From NCBI GenBank assembly GCA_020852515.1, contig JADZAS010000013.1, positions 496,001-560,000 on the forward strand: a stretch of 64,000 nt of DNA, in the 5' to 3' direction. Within the stretch, counting starts at the first letter, position 1. Each line of letters starts with the position of its first letter. Shown piece after piece: positions 1-8,246 of this stretch. This stretch comes from Phycisphaerales bacterium (GTDB taxonomy: Bacteria; Planctomycetota; Phycisphaerae; Phycisphaerales; UBA5793). Under the pieces are notes generated by a model, which was not told the origin of the DNA, searched no databases, and saw only the letters and a program-made list of their open reading frames with translations. A program made the translations under genes and the position numbers.

Positions 1-377
1 CGGGCCAGCGTAGCCACTTCTTCGGGGTAGCGAGGGGCGGTCACAAAGAGCATCGCGGTGCGACCCGAATTGGGCAGGGCGATCAGCGCCGGCCGCAGCT
101 GCCCGTGGTCGCCGGCCACGGCCCAGCACTGGTCGGCGTCGAGGCGCTGAGAACGGATGAACTCAAGGAACCGCCGGGCCGCCGCAGCCGAGGGGTCGCT
201 CCCGCCTCCCACCACGTGGCGCAAGGCGTCGAGCAGCCGGTCCTGCGGGACCTGGAGGATGACGCCGGGCTGGAGGTGGGCAGGGGCGGACACGTAGCGG
301 TCGCTCGAAAATGACGGATCGGCCGCCCAGCGGGTCTGGTCCGGCGGGCGAGTCTCGGGTATGCTAGGACTGCGCAC
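1..377 (-). CDS. N-terminal part of an unrecognised protein, cut by the window edge
   Basis: An open frame reads leftwards off the window and has good coding character ([20 protein letters not shown] near the start, then [19 protein letters not shown] before the edge). No ATG is available: the frame can start at GTG 377 or at GTG 293, and neither has a convincing ribosome binding site. The stretch '[12 protein letters not shown]' resembles, from memory, the front part of GNAT-type acetyltransferases of planctomycetes, but the acetyl-CoA motif would lie outside the window, so this is only a guess. It diverges from the exported-protein gene at 405. A TAGCAT/TATGCT palindromic box around 360-365 could serve as a -10 element in both directions. 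Confidence 0.5.
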   Translation of the reverse strand, partial: MRSPSIPETRPPDQTRWAADPSFSSDRYVSAPAHLQPGVILQVPQDRLLDALRHVVGGGSDPSAAAARRFLEFIRSQRLDADQCWAVAGDHGQLRPALIALPNSGRTAMLFVTAPRYPEEVATLA

Positions 378-404
378 TGCAGCCCAGCCGCCGGGAGATT
401 TCAG

Positions 405-1034
405 ATGTTTCAACTCAACCTGAGAACTCGACTTGCAGCCGCCCTCCTGCTGGCCGCTCTGGCCGCGATCATCGCCCCGGCTTCGCACAGCGCCTTTGCC
501 GCGCCCGAGCCCAGCGCCCGGCCGCCGCGCTGGGAACTGCACTTCGAGGTCGTGCACGATCTGCGGCTCATCGAGCTTGACGACCAGTGGTACTGGTTCA
601 TGACCTACCTCGTCACCAATCGCACCGGCGAGGATCAGGTCTTCGTGCCCAATGCGGTTCTCGCCACCGACGCGGGCGACATTGCCAAAGACGGCGAAGA
701 CGTGCCCTATGAGGTCACGCAGGAACTTCTCAAACTGATGAAGAATCCCCTGCTCGAATCGAAGAATCAGATCATCGGGCAGCTCAAGACCGGTAAGGAA
801 TACGCCCGCGAAGGACTGCTCGTGTGGAAAGCCGGCACGCTCGATGACGTGCGCGACGTGCGCGTGTTCTTCGGCGGGCTGAGCAGTGACACGCAGGTCG
901 TCAAGAACCCCGTCACCGGCGACGATGCGGTGGTGCGCAAGCACCTCGCCAGGCTGTATGACTGCCCAGGCGACCCCACGGCCGACCCGGCCGACGCCGT
1001 GCAATTGCGCAAGCAGGAGTGGATCATGCGCTGA
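405..1034 (+). CDS. Exported protein of unknown function, 209 residues
   Basis: The protein begins with a clear Sec signal peptide: Arg/Lys-poor N-terminus with R7 and R9, a hydrophobic core at about residues 10-30, and a likely cleavage after AFA near residue 32. The mature part starts [14 protein letters not shown] and looks like a beta-rich domain followed by a helical tail. I recognise no catalytic motif. A weak GGGAG ribosome site lies just before the ATG. The gene is alone, 67 bases before rpmA on the same strand, and may share transcription with it. The signal peptide and coding pattern are seen directly. Any function is unknown. Confidence 0.8.
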   Translation: MFQLNLRTRLAAALLLAALAAIIAPASHSAFAAPEPSARPPRWELHFEVVHDLRLIELDDQWYWFMTYLVTNRTGEDQVFVPNAVLATDAGDIAKDGEDVPYEVTQELLKLMKNPLLESKNQIIGQLKTGKEYAREGLLVWKAGTLDDVRDVRVFFGGLSSDTQVVKNPVTGDDAVVRKHLARLYDCPGDPTADPADAVQLRKQEWIMR

Positions 1035-1101
1035 AGCGCGGCTACCCTTGCCGGCTTTTCCCGGGATTCCGGGATGGATTTGAATACACGGAGCATTCGT
1101 C

Positions 1102-1389
1102 ATGGCACATAAAAAGGGACAAGGCTCGACCAAGAACGGCCGGGACTCCAACCCCCAATACCGCGGCGTGAAACTGTTCGGCGGCCAGCAGGCCCAGGCC
1201 GGCTCGATCATCGTCCGCCAGGTCGGCACGCCCTACAAAGCCGGGTACATGGTCAAGCGCGCCAAGGATGACACGCTGTTTGCCATGTGCGACGGCACGG
1301 TCCGCTTCCGCAACCGCACCGTGGACATCATCCCCGCCGACGATTCGATCCCGCGCTACACGGCCGTGGAGACCGCGACGAGCAACTGA
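1102..1389 (+). CDS. rpmA: Large ribosomal subunit protein bL27
   Basis: bL27 sits near the peptidyl-transferase centre of the 50S subunit, and its flexible N-terminal arm reaches the tRNA acceptor ends. The sequence starts [20 protein letters not shown], the family signature, followed by GVKLFGGQ and the barrel part [13 protein letters not shown]. At 95 residues it is slightly longer than the usual 85, with a short C-terminal tail. The arm begins directly with AHKKG, so no N-terminal propeptide of the Firmicutes type is present. In most bacteria rpmA follows rplU; here an exported-protein gene precedes it and a strong terminator follows, so it is separated from its usual partner. Confidence 0.97.
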   Translation: MAHKKGQGSTKNGRDSNPQYRGVKLFGGQQAQAGSIIVRQVGTPYKAGYMVKRAKDDTLFAMCDGTVRFRNRTVDIIPADDSIPRYTAVETATSN

Positions 1390-1416
1390 TCGCCCGATCG
1401 AGCATGAATGACCTGC

Positions 1417-1453
1417 AGGAGCGGCCGGATTGCGGCCGCTCCTGTTCGTTTTT
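1417..1453 (+). terminator. Rho-independent terminator of rpmA
   Basis: A perfect 11-bp stem (AGGAGCGGCCG at 1417-1427 against CGGCCGCTCCT at 1433-1443) closes a 5-base loop and is followed by a T-rich run up to 1453. It lies 28 bases after the rpmA stop. Confidence 0.9.
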
Positions 1454-1515
1454 GAATCGCGGCGCCACTCTGCGCCGGCTCCGCTTGCTGAGTGCGAATC
1501 GCGTAACGAATGCAG

Positions 1516-1592
1516 CTCACGCAGAGGCGCAGAGATCACAGAGGTACTCGGGTCAAGGACTCAGCTCTGCGCACTCCGCGGCTCTGCGTGAG
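1516..1592. repeat. Inverted-repeat element overlapping the end of waaA
   Basis: Arms CTCACGCAGAG (1516-1526) and CTCTGCGTGAG (1582-1592) are perfect inverted copies. The inner part repeats GCGCAGAG/CTCTGCGC motifs. The right arm lies inside the waaA reading frame and encodes its last residues (SHAEPRSAQS), so the stop codon of waaA is supplied by the element. A half copy with the same CTCACGCAGAG core is found at 35133. Confidence 0.75.
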
Positions 1593-2856
1593 ATCCTGCC
1601 TTGACGCCCGTGGTGCGAGCGTGCATCAGATCGGTCAACAGCCGCGCGTGCTCGGGCACGCAGCCCTGCTTCGAGCGGATAACCTCCAGGCCCGCGGCCG
1701 CGACCTCCGCGCGCCGCTGCGGACTGCCGAGCAGTTCGCGCACCACATGGGGCAGTTGTGCGGCGGTGGTTTGAATCATCCCCCCGCCGTCGAGCAGCGC
1801 GCGGGCGACGCTTTCGAAGTTGCGCACATCCGGGCCGACGATGACGGGCTTGCCCAGCGCGATGGGCTCCATCATGTCGCTGCCGCGCTGGTTGGAAAAC
1901 GTGCGGCCGACGATGATGAGATCGGCCAGGGCGTAGGCGGCGCGGAGTTCGCCGATCGAGTCGAGCAGGAAGCGGAAAACGTACCTGTCCCGTTTATTGT
2001 CCTGCGAGCGGCGCACGCACGGCGCGAGCACGCGCGCCGCTTCGTCGAAGTGCTCGGGCTTGCGCGGCGCGACGATCAGTTGCACGTCGTCGGGCACGGC
2101 GGCGTCGATCAGCCCTTCCTCACCCGGCCCCGTGGAGCCGGCCACGACGATCGGCCGCTTGCGATCGAGCCCAAACAGTTCCGCGAGCCGGCCCGCCGCC
2201 TCGTGCAAGCCCTCCTGCCCTTGCAGCGCATTGTCCCACTTCATCGTTCCCACCACGCGCACGCGCTCCGGCCGCGCGCCCACGGCGATGAAGCGCTCGG
2301 CGATCGCTTCATCCTGCGCCACCACCAGGCTCAGCCGGCGAAACGACGGGCGCACGAGCGGGCCGATGCGCCGGTAGCGCGGGAAACTTCGATCGGAGAG
2401 TCGGCCGTTGATCACGGCGACGGGGATCCCCCGCTGCTCGCACAGCCGCGTGAAGTTCGGCCAGACTTCGAGTTCGACCAGCGCGACAAGATCGGGCCGC
2501 GTCGCATCGAGGAATCGCCGCACCGCCCGACTGAAGTCCAGCGGGTAGCGCACCACGGCGTGCTCAGCGGCAAAGAGCGCGCGGGCCCGGGCCAGGCCAG
2601 TGTCCGTCGTGGTCGCGATGACGATCTCGAACTGCGGGGCCAGACGCGCAACCAGGCCGCGGATCGCGTTCACCTCGCCCACGCTCACGGCGTGAAAGAG
2701 GAGGCGCGGCCGGCGCGGCGGGGGAAGCGGGTCGACCTGGCCGAGGCGGGCCCGCAGATCGATGCGCGGCTTGCCGCGCAACGGCCGCACGATGAGCCAC
2801 AGCGGCGCCGTGACGATCGCAGCCAGGAAATAGACAACATCCATCACCAGCGACAT
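1561..2856 (-). CDS. waaA: 3-deoxy-D-manno-octulosonic acid (Kdo) transferase
   Basis: WaaA (KdtA) transfers Kdo from CMP-Kdo to lipid A precursor at the inner membrane, the first step of LPS core assembly. At 431 residues it has normal length. It has an N-terminal membrane anchor (about residues 6-24), then HAVSVGE at 55-61 with the catalytic-base glutamate E61, VELEVWPN near 127-134, INGRLSDRS near 149-157, and a C-terminal GT-B half with MKWDN, AGSTGPGEE and the EPIALGKPVIVGP donor-site block. The last 11 residues come from an inverted repeat and are not part of the family fold. A TAGAAT box (2869-2864) lies 7 bases before the ATG, so the mRNA may be leaderless. It implies an LPS-bearing outer membrane. 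Confidence 0.95.
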   Translation of the reverse strand: MSLVMDVVYFLAAIVTAPLWLIVRPLRGKPRIDLRARLGQVDPLPPPRRPRLLFHAVSVGEVNAIRGLVARLAPQFEIVIATTTDTGLARARALFAAEHAVVRYPLDFSRAVRRFLDATRPDLVALVELEVWPNFTRLCEQRGIPVAVINGRLSDRSFPRYRRIGPLVRPSFRRLSLVVAQDEAIAERFIAVGARPERVRVVGTMKWDNALQGQEGLHEAAGRLAELFGLDRKRPIVVAGSTGPGEEGLIDAAVPDDVQLIVAPRKPEHFDEAARVLAPCVRRSQDNKRDRYVFRFLLDSIGELRAAYALADLIIVGRTFSNQRGSDMMEPIALGKPVIVGPDVRNFESVARALLDGGGMIQTTAAQLPHVVRELLGSPQRRAEVAAAGLEVIRSKQGCVPEHARLLTDLMHARTTGVKAGSHAEPRSAQS

Positions 2857-2913
2857 GGTCGGGATTCTAACGCCACGGGGCGGTTGCCGATTGGCGCCCC
2901 GTAAAATCCGCGC
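2857..2913. promoter_or_regulatory. Divergent promoter region of waaA and the SMR gene
   Basis: On the minus strand TAGAAT at 2869-2864 is 7 bases from the waaA ATG. On the plus strand TAAAAT at 2902-2907 is 6 bases from the ATG at 2914. Both fit the TANNNT-N6/7-ATG geometry of leaderless genes. No Shine-Dalgarno site is seen for either gene. Confidence 0.5.
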
Positions 2914-3285
2914 ATGACCATCCTTTACATGCTGCTGGCGATTGCGTTCGAGACCGGCTGGGCGGTGGCGATGAAGGCTTCCATTGGGCTGAGCCGGCCG
3001 GTGCCGGCGGCCATCACCATCGTCTGCTACCTGCTGAGCGTGGTATTTCTGGCCCTGGCCGCCAAGCGGATGGAACTGGGAGCCGCGTACGCCATCTGGG
3101 CCGGGTCAGGGGCCGTGCTGATCGCTCTGGCGGGGGCGGCGGTGTTCGGCGAGGCCCTCTCGCCGGGTCGGGTGCTCTCGATCGGCCTGATCGTCGCCGG
3201 GATCGTGGGCATTCATCTCTCCGGCAGCCCGCCGCCGGCCGCCCAGACGGGCCGGCAGAGCGCTTCTTTGGCCGATTCGGGCTGA
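2914..3285 (+). CDS. Small multidrug resistance (SMR) family exporter
   Basis: SMR proteins are four-helix dual-topology antiporters that exchange protons for quaternary cations or guanidinium across the inner membrane. This 123-residue protein has four hydrophobic segments, the essential membrane glutamate in FETGWAVAMK (E13), the conserved AYAIWAGSGAV block, and GEALSPGRVLSIGLIVAGI in helix 4. The tryptophan after E13 and the SPGRVLSIGLIVAGIVGI ending resemble the SugE/Gdx guanidinium exporters more than EmrE, but the subtype is not certain by eye. A hydrophilic 20-residue C-terminal tail is extra. It diverges from waaA and starts 6 bases after a TAAAAT box. Confidence 0.88.
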   Translation: MTILYMLLAIAFETGWAVAMKASIGLSRPVPAAITIVCYLLSVVFLALAAKRMELGAAYAIWAGSGAVLIALAGAAVFGEALSPGRVLSIGLIVAGIVGIHLSGSPPPAAQTGRQSASLADSG

Positions 3286-3447
3286 AGAGCCAAGGTCGCG
3301 GCGGCAATGAGCCAATATTTTCTCCCGGACGTGACGCCCAAAACCGGGTCGTGCGTCTACTGTTTGTGATCGACACACATGGCCCGCCGGGCGACCAACC
3401 CGGCTTATCAGACGCGTTCGAGACGGCGCAAGAGAGGGGTTGACCTC

Positions 3448-4695
3448 ATGGCAACGTTGAGCATTCGGCACCACGCAGCAATCGCAGCCACCCTGGGCGT
3501 TCTCGCCCTGGCCCCGGCGGCCTCGGCCCAGCTGTTCGGCCGCACCACGCCCGGACCCGACGGCGACACGACCTACGTCCGTGCGGCGAACATCAAGTTC
3601 GAGAACGAAGAGCACGACTTCGGCGTCGTGGCCGACACGAACCAGATCGTCTGCAACTTCGAGTTCACCAACGTCGGCAACGACATGCTGATCATCTCCG
3701 AAGTGACCAGCGAATGCGGCTGCACGGTGCCCGAACTCAAGGTGCGCGACTACCTGCCCGGCGAGAGCGGCAGTATCGAAGTGCGCTTCGAGCCCAAGGA
3801 CCGCCCCGGCAAGCAGCGCAAGGCCATCACCATCAAGTCCAACGACGTCAACTCGATCAACGGCGAGCGCAAGATCTACATCGACGTGGACGTGCACCAG
3901 GCCGTCAAGCTCTCCACCCCCTCGCTGAGCATCGGCCGGCTCATCTACGGCAAGGGCGGCGGCGGCGAGGTGACGCTCACCTCAAAGCGCGACATCTTCG
4001 AGATCGTCAAGACGGACGTGGCGGGGTCCAATCTCAAGGCCGAAATCGTGAAGAAGGAAGAAATCACGGAGGCCGACGGCACCAAAGCGCAGGCGATCAC
4101 CGTCAAGTTCACGGTCGATCCGGCGGCCCCGATGGGCTACCTCGATAGGCAGATTATGTTCACCACGCGCCTGAGCAAGGAAGACAGCGCCGAGACCATT
4201 GAACACCTTGTGAGGTTCCACGTCAGCGCGCACATCGCCGGGCAGCTGCAGGCCACGCCCGAGCGGCTCACGTTCGGCACGCCCGCCGCGGGTGAGAAGT
4301 TCGAGCGCCAGGTGACGATCTACAACCTGGCCAACAATCCGTTCAAGATCACCAACCTCCGCGTCGAAGCGCCGGAGAATCTCAAACTGACCGTCACGCA
4401 CGACACCGTGACCGTCAACGGCAAAGACGTGCCCCGCGTGCGCGTCGAGGGCTACGCTCCGGAAGAGCGCGGCAGCTTCAACGGCAAGATCTTCGTCTCG
4501 ACCGACCTGCCCAACGAGAAGGACCTTGAGATCACGTTCTTCGGCAGCGTCCGCGCGAGCAACCGCGGCCCGATCGTGATTCCAAGCCAGAAGCCCGCCG
4601 GCGAAACCGATGGCGACAGCGACGGCAGCGCCACCGGCACCGGGCCGGCGACCAAGGGCAAGCCCCAGGCGGATGACGACGGCGCCGACCACTGA
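3448..4695 (+). CDS. Exported DUF1573 protein
   Basis: A 415-residue secreted protein: signal peptide at residues 1-27 (core ATLGVLALAPAASA), then a DUF1573 (Ig-like, HYDIN/ASH-type) domain starting IKFENEEHDFGVVADTN and carrying ECGCTVPEL, whose CxC is typical of the family. A second Ig-like domain starts near LTFGTPAAGEKFERQVTI. The C-terminus is a Gly/Asp/Ser-rich linker. I chose ATG 3448 over an upstream in-frame ATG at 3379 because an AGAGAGGGG site precedes it and the signal peptide then begins properly. It heads an operon with a rhodanese and a MauE-like protein, a grouping that suggests periplasmic redox or sulfur handling (inference). Confidence 0.88.
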   Translation: MATLSIRHHAAIAATLGVLALAPAASAQLFGRTTPGPDGDTTYVRAANIKFENEEHDFGVVADTNQIVCNFEFTNVGNDMLIISEVTSECGCTVPELKVRDYLPGESGSIEVRFEPKDRPGKQRKAITIKSNDVNSINGERKIYIDVDVHQAVKLSTPSLSIGRLIYGKGGGGEVTLTSKRDIFEIVKTDVAGSNLKAEIVKKEEITEADGTKAQAITVKFTVDPAAPMGYLDRQIMFTTRLSKEDSAETIEHLVRFHVSAHIAGQLQATPERLTFGTPAAGEKFERQVTIYNLANNPFKITNLRVEAPENLKLTVTHDTVTVNGKDVPRVRVEGYAPEERGSFNGKIFVSTDLPNEKDLEITFFGSVRASNRGPIVIPSQKPAGETDGDSDGSATGTGPATKGKPQADDDGADH

Positions 4696-4742
4696 TCGAG
4701 CGCGCCGCCAGGCGGCCTGAAGTTCAACGCAGGGAGCGCAAC

Positions 4743-5423
4743 ATGGCGTGCAATCCGGTGAAGTGCGCGGGCATGCAGATGATCGTGCTGACCGCCGTGG
4801 CGGCCGGAGCGGCGACGCTGCATTACTCTTCCGCCACGAAACAGCGCGCGTTGATGGAGGACTTCCTCAAGGCATCAGCCGGGGGTTCGAAGGCGACCGC
4901 GCCTTCGAATGGCGCGCACGCCGCAACGACCGACCCCGCATCCGCCCAAGGGCCCGGCGAGACGCCGGGCGGCGATGAGGGCGCGGCGAATTCGACGCAG
5001 ACTCCGACGGACCCAGCGCTCGACAGCGGGCCGGCGATCCTGCGCGGCCTTGAGTCGTTGATCACAGTTGAGCAGGCGGTGGAAATCTACAATCTGCCCT
5101 ACGTCGATCCGCAGGCGCCGCTGGTGTTCTTTCTTGATGCGCGCGAGCGTGATGAATATGAGAAGGGCCACATCCTCGACGCCTACAACGTGACGCCGCA
5201 GAGTTTTTTCAACGACACGCTGCCCGAAGAGATGGACCAGTGGCCCAGGGATTCGATCATCGTGGTCTACTGCTCGGGCGGCGACTGCGATGCCTCGCAC
5301 CTCGTTGAGACGCGGCTGAGGCTCGAGAAACAGTTCACGCGCGTCTACGTGATGGGCGACGGCTATCCGGGGTGGACGCGTCTGAACCTGCCGACCGACA
5401 TCGGGCCGCGCCCGTCGAACTGA
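4743..5423 (+). CDS. Membrane-anchored rhodanese-domain protein
   Basis: The 226-residue protein has an N-terminal hydrophobic anchor (IVLTAVAAGAATL), a low-complexity Ala/Gly/Pro linker to about residue 100, then a rhodanese fold: FFLDARERDEYEKGHILDA (the CH2A-like block with DAR) and the active-site loop YCSGGDCDAS with the sulfur-carrying cysteine, ending VYVMGDGYPGW. Rhodaneses move sulfane sulfur or bind oxyanions. The extra cysteines C3 and C8 near the N-terminus are unexplained. It lies 47 bases after the DUF1573 gene and 19 before the MauE-like gene, so co-transcription is likely. Confidence 0.88.
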   Translation: MACNPVKCAGMQMIVLTAVAAGAATLHYSSATKQRALMEDFLKASAGGSKATAPSNGAHAATTDPASAQGPGETPGGDEGAANSTQTPTDPALDSGPAILRGLESLITVEQAVEIYNLPYVDPQAPLVFFLDARERDEYEKGHILDAYNVTPQSFFNDTLPEEMDQWPRDSIIVVYCSGGDCDASHLVETRLRLEKQFTRVYVMGDGYPGWTRLNLPTDIGPRPSN

Positions 5424-5442
5424 ACCTCCAGCGGAGCAAGCC

Positions 5443-5991
5443 GTGGCTTCAACGTGCAATGAGAATCCAACGCTGCCCGCCGGCGCGCGAGCGGGCCTGC
5501 TCGTGGCGCGCCTCGTCATGGGCGGCCTGTTTCTCTTCAGCGGAGCGGCCAAACTGGGCTGGGTCTCGACCCTGAAGTCCATCGGCCCGCTCGAAGGGCT
5601 CGGGAGACAGGGCATCGACCCGGCCGCCTTCGCCGGCACCATCAAGGGCTTTCGCATCCTGCACCCAGACCTGATTCCCGCGGCTGCGTTCGCTCTGCCG
5701 TGGCTGGAAGTGGTGTGCGCTGCGGCGCTGATCATCGGCCTGGGCACGCGCGGGGCGGCGCGCATCGTCATCGCGCTGCTGCTGATCTTCTGCGCCGCGA
5801 TGATCAGCGTCATCGTGCGCGACATCGACGTCGACTGCACGTGCTTTGGCAAGTTCCTCGGCGGCGCGGTGGACTGGCTGAGCATCGCCCGCAACGTCGC
5901 CCTTATGGCCGTCATGTGGCCGGTGGCGAAATGGGGCGCGGGAACGCTGGCGCTCGAGCACACGCTGATGAGACGGCCGGCGCAGGCGTGA
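5443..5991 (+). CDS. MauE/DoxX-family membrane protein
   Basis: A 182-residue protein with about four membrane helices. It starts at GTG 5443, since no ATG is available upstream in frame. VARLVMGGLFLFSGAAKLG is the DoxX/MauE helix-1 signature, and DVDCTCFGKF in the third loop matches the CxCFG motif of MauE relatives that help form disulfides or supply reductant in the periplasm. Its position next to a rhodanese and a CxC-bearing DUF1573 protein supports a joint redox role, which remains inference. The C-terminus is followed almost immediately by the next small gene. Confidence 0.85.
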   Translation: MASTCNENPTLPAGARAGLLVARLVMGGLFLFSGAAKLGWVSTLKSIGPLEGLGRQGIDPAAFAGTIKGFRILHPDLIPAAAFALPWLEVVCAAALIIGLGTRGAARIVIALLLIFCAAMISVIVRDIDVDCTCFGKFLGGAVDWLSIARNVALMAVMWPVAKWGAGTLALEHTLMRRPAQA

Positions 5992-5997
5992 TTGCGG

Positions 5998-6381
5998 ATG
6001 GACATCCCGATCGAAGAGATTCGAACGAAGTGGCGTGCATTGGCGGAAGCCGGCACGTTCGCTGAACTGTTCACGAGCGCCGAGACGCCTGTCGCGATCA
6101 TCAAACCGTCGCACATCTATCACTATCGAGTTGACGACGAACTCACTCTGGAACTCGCGTTGATGGTGGTCGTGCATCCCGGAACCGGCGGACAGGCGCT
6201 CACGGCCATTCCACTTGAGGGCGTGGGTGACATCCGACCGAGCGACTACGTACCGCCGCCGGGCTCGATGGCCGAGCAGGGCGACTTTCACTGTGAGATC
6301 ACTTCCGACGCGGTCGAGCAGTTCTTTCGTGACCAGCAGCGACAAGATCCGACTCCGATCGATTCTGCGCCGCCGACGTGA
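5998..6381 (+). CDS. Small protein of unknown function, 127 residues
   Basis: The frame MDIPIEEIRTKWRALAEAG opens 6 bases after the MauE-like stop, so it probably belongs to the same transcript. I use ATG 5998 rather than the TTG two codons upstream. The protein is soluble, mixed alpha/beta, and ends in a Pro-rich tail. I recognise no family. Its last 83 bases overlap the convergent zinc-ribbon gene that ends at 6299, so one of the two 3' ends may be over-extended, though both frames look coding. Confidence 0.6.
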   Translation: MDIPIEEIRTKWRALAEAGTFAELFTSAETPVAIIKPSHIYHYRVDDELTLELALMVVVHPGTGGQALTAIPLEGVGDIRPSDYVPPPGSMAEQGDFHCEITSDAVEQFFRDQQRQDPTPIDSAPPT

Positions 6382-6895
6382 GACGCGGCACGCGGCAGCC
6401 GCACTCGGGGCAGGTGATGTCGTGCTCGAGTGCAGCGGGCAGGTGGCCGTGCAGGTCATAGCCGCAGAACGGGCAGATCGATTCATCGAGATTCGCGAGC
6501 AGCTGGTAGACGGCCAGTCGATTGCGCCTCACATTCCAGAGGTGTTGCGCGGCGCCCATAACGACAAAGCCGAGCATCCCACCGGCCCAGAGAATGATGA
6601 TCTCCAGCATCAGATACCGGCGCGGAGGCAGCAGAAGCGCCGCAAGCCGTCCGCCGAGCAGCATACCGATGACAAATGGCAGGATATACAGCATGAGAAA
6701 TCGCCACAGCCGTCGCGACTGGCTCTCAGCAGGGGTGGCCACGACCGTCAACGCAAAGACCCGATCGCGAGGATCGGCCAGTCGGGCGAGTTCAGGGATC
6801 GACCATGTGTAGATCCACGCGAGGCCCGCGTACCACGCTCGGCCAGCCGCGCCCTCCACGCAGGTGTGCAGGCGATCGTACCAGCGGCCGTACAT
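6299..6895 (-). CDS. Zinc-ribbon membrane protein
   Basis: A 198-residue protein with two or three membrane helices (around FLMLYILPFVIGMLLGGRLA and YLMLEIIILWAGGMLGFVVM) followed by a C-terminal double CxxC ribbon, ICPFCGYDLHGH...ITCPECG. The CGYDLxG...CPECG signature recurs in at least three other genes of this window and is common in planctomycetes, function unknown. ATG 6895 is preferred to TTG 6901. The upstream ankyrin gene stops at 6898, so the two genes are abutting and probably coupled. Confidence 0.75.
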   Translation of the reverse strand: MYGRWYDRLHTCVEGAAGRAWYAGLAWIYTWSIPELARLADPRDRVFALTVVATPAESQSRRLWRFLMLYILPFVIGMLLGGRLAALLLPPRRYLMLEIIILWAGGMLGFVVMGAAQHLWNVRRNRLAVYQLLANLDESICPFCGYDLHGHLPAALEHDITCPECGCRVPRLTSAAQNRSESDLVAAGHERTARPRRK

Positions 6896-6897
6896 GA

Positions 6898-8043
6898 TCA
6901 ACGCTTGCCCGCGGCGCGCTCGGCCTCGGCTCGCGCGATGGCCTGCCGGGCCAGGGCCTGCACCTGCAGCCGCTCATCGGTCGTGTTGTGCGCCGCCCAG
7001 TCGAGCATGTTTGTTTCGCTGTTGTAACTGCGCTCCAGCGGGTCGGCGCCCGCATCGAGCAGCGTCTGCAGCGTGGCGGCGCGGCGATGGTGCGCCGCGA
7101 TCGTCGCCAATGGCGGGCGGTTGCGAACATAGCGCAGGGTGTGATTGGGATCGGCGCCGGCGGCACAAAGCAGCGCGATCATGGCGGGATCATCCGCCTC
7201 GACCGCGGAATACAGCGGCGTCCACCGACCTTCCCCTTCGGCGTTGGGCGCTGATCCGGCTTCGAGCAGTCGCCGCGCGAAGTCCAAAGAGCCGAAGCGG
7301 CTCGCGGCCCAGATGAGCGGCGTGAACTCGTAACGATCGCGCGCGTGGATCGAGGCGGGATTCTCGCGCAGCATCTGCTCGAATGCTCCAACGTCCTGGC
7401 GGATGATCGCCTGTGTGAGCGGGGGAAACCCATCGAGGCTGCCGGGCCCCGCCGGGAACTCGCCGCGCATGTACATGTCATACACTGCGGAAAACATCGG
7501 CCCGAAGTCGTTCTGTTTCAGGTTCGCAACGAGTTGGGCTGTGATCCACTTTCGATCGGTTACAGGCAGGAGCAGCAGACTGACTGAGAGATCACCCGCC
7601 GCGTACAGGGGGACTGAGGGCCAGTCGAAACCGACGGCTTGATTTGGATCAGCGCCGAATTCAAGCAGCAGTTCAGTGAGGTCCACGCTGCGCGCGCTTG
7701 GGAGGGCTGCGTAGTAGAGCGGCGAGAGCGAATCCGCATACAGGTTCGGATCAGCGCCCCCTTCGAGTAGCGCCTCAACCATCTCGACGTACTCAAGTTC
7801 GATGGCGGTGACGAGAAAGGTGCGCGTCTTGACGACATCGAAGTCGCCGGCGAGCAGAATCCCAATGAGCTGGCTGCGCACGAAACTGAGATTCGGATCG
7901 GCGCCTTCATTGAGGAGTCTGGCAGCCAGCGCAACGTCGTTGGCGAGCACCGCGTCTCCCAGCCGGCCGCTGTTACAGCCGGCGCTGAGCAGAAGACACA
8001 GCGCGAGCGGAACCGCCATGGCAAGCCCCGTCGGTCGTTCCAT
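6898..8043 (-). CDS. Ankyrin-repeat lipoprotein
   Basis: A 381-residue protein with a lipoprotein signal (PLALCLLLSAGC, acylated cysteine at residue 23) and at least five ankyrin-type repeats, seen as recurring LLEGGADPNL, LLEFGADPNQ, LLEAGSAPNA, LCAAGADPNH and LLDAGADPLE helix-loop motifs. Ankyrin stacks bind proteins; the target is unknown. The middle part (about residues 145-215) departs from the repeat. The lipobox suggests anchoring to a membrane facing the periplasm. It sits in a four-gene operon with two zinc-ribbon membrane proteins and a tiny membrane protein. Confidence 0.85.
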   Translation of the reverse strand: MERPTGLAMAVPLALCLLLSAGCNSGRLGDAVLANDVALAARLLNEGADPNLSFVRSQLIGILLAGDFDVVKTRTFLVTAIELEYVEMVEALLEGGADPNLYADSLSPLYYAALPSARSVDLTELLLEFGADPNQAVGFDWPSVPLYAAGDLSVSLLLLPVTDRKWITAQLVANLKQNDFGPMFSAVYDMYMRGEFPAGPGSLDGFPPLTQAIIRQDVGAFEQMLRENPASIHARDRYEFTPLIWAASRFGSLDFARRLLEAGSAPNAEGEGRWTPLYSAVEADDPAMIALLCAAGADPNHTLRYVRNRPPLATIAAHHRRAATLQTLLDAGADPLERSYNSETNMLDWAAHNTTDERLQVQALARQAIARAEAERAAGKR

Positions 8044-8051
8044 GGATAACT

Positions 8052-8231
8052 CTAGCTGCAGTCACAGGAGTGGCGAGAACCCCTGCTCGACGCGGCCAGA
8101 CCGATCATCAGCAGGCAGACGAAGAGGAGAATCGACTGCACGACCGTGATCGAAGGCGTGCTGAACGTGATCAGCGCCACAGCCAGAATGTAGAAGATCG
8201 AACGCAGAATCGGGTGGCTACGGACGGCCAT
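8052..8231 (-). CDS. Tiny membrane protein, 59 residues
   Basis: Reading down from ATG 8231 gives MAVRSHPILRSIFYILAVAL and continues through a second hydrophobic stretch (SILLFVCLLMIGLAA) to a Cys-containing tail SCDCS and TAG at 8052. Two membrane helices are predicted by eye. It is 15 bases after the zinc-ribbon gene and 8 bases before the ankyrin gene, all on the same strand, which supports it as a real member of the operon. No family is recognised. Confidence 0.6.
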   Translation of the reverse strand: MAVRSHPILRSIFYILAVALITFSTPSITVVQSILLFVCLLMIGLAASSRGSRHSCDCS

Positions 8232-8246
8232 GCAGAATGGTACCTG

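Noticed and set aside
1510-2904. Long plus-strand open frame of 464 codons
   Set aside because: It runs antisense to waaA, whose motifs are unmistakable, and its own product is Arg/His-rich without any family pattern.
3379-3447. Upstream start of the DUF1573 gene
   Set aside because: It would put 23 basic residues before the signal peptide and has no ribosome site, whereas ATG 3448 has AGAGAGGGG upstream.
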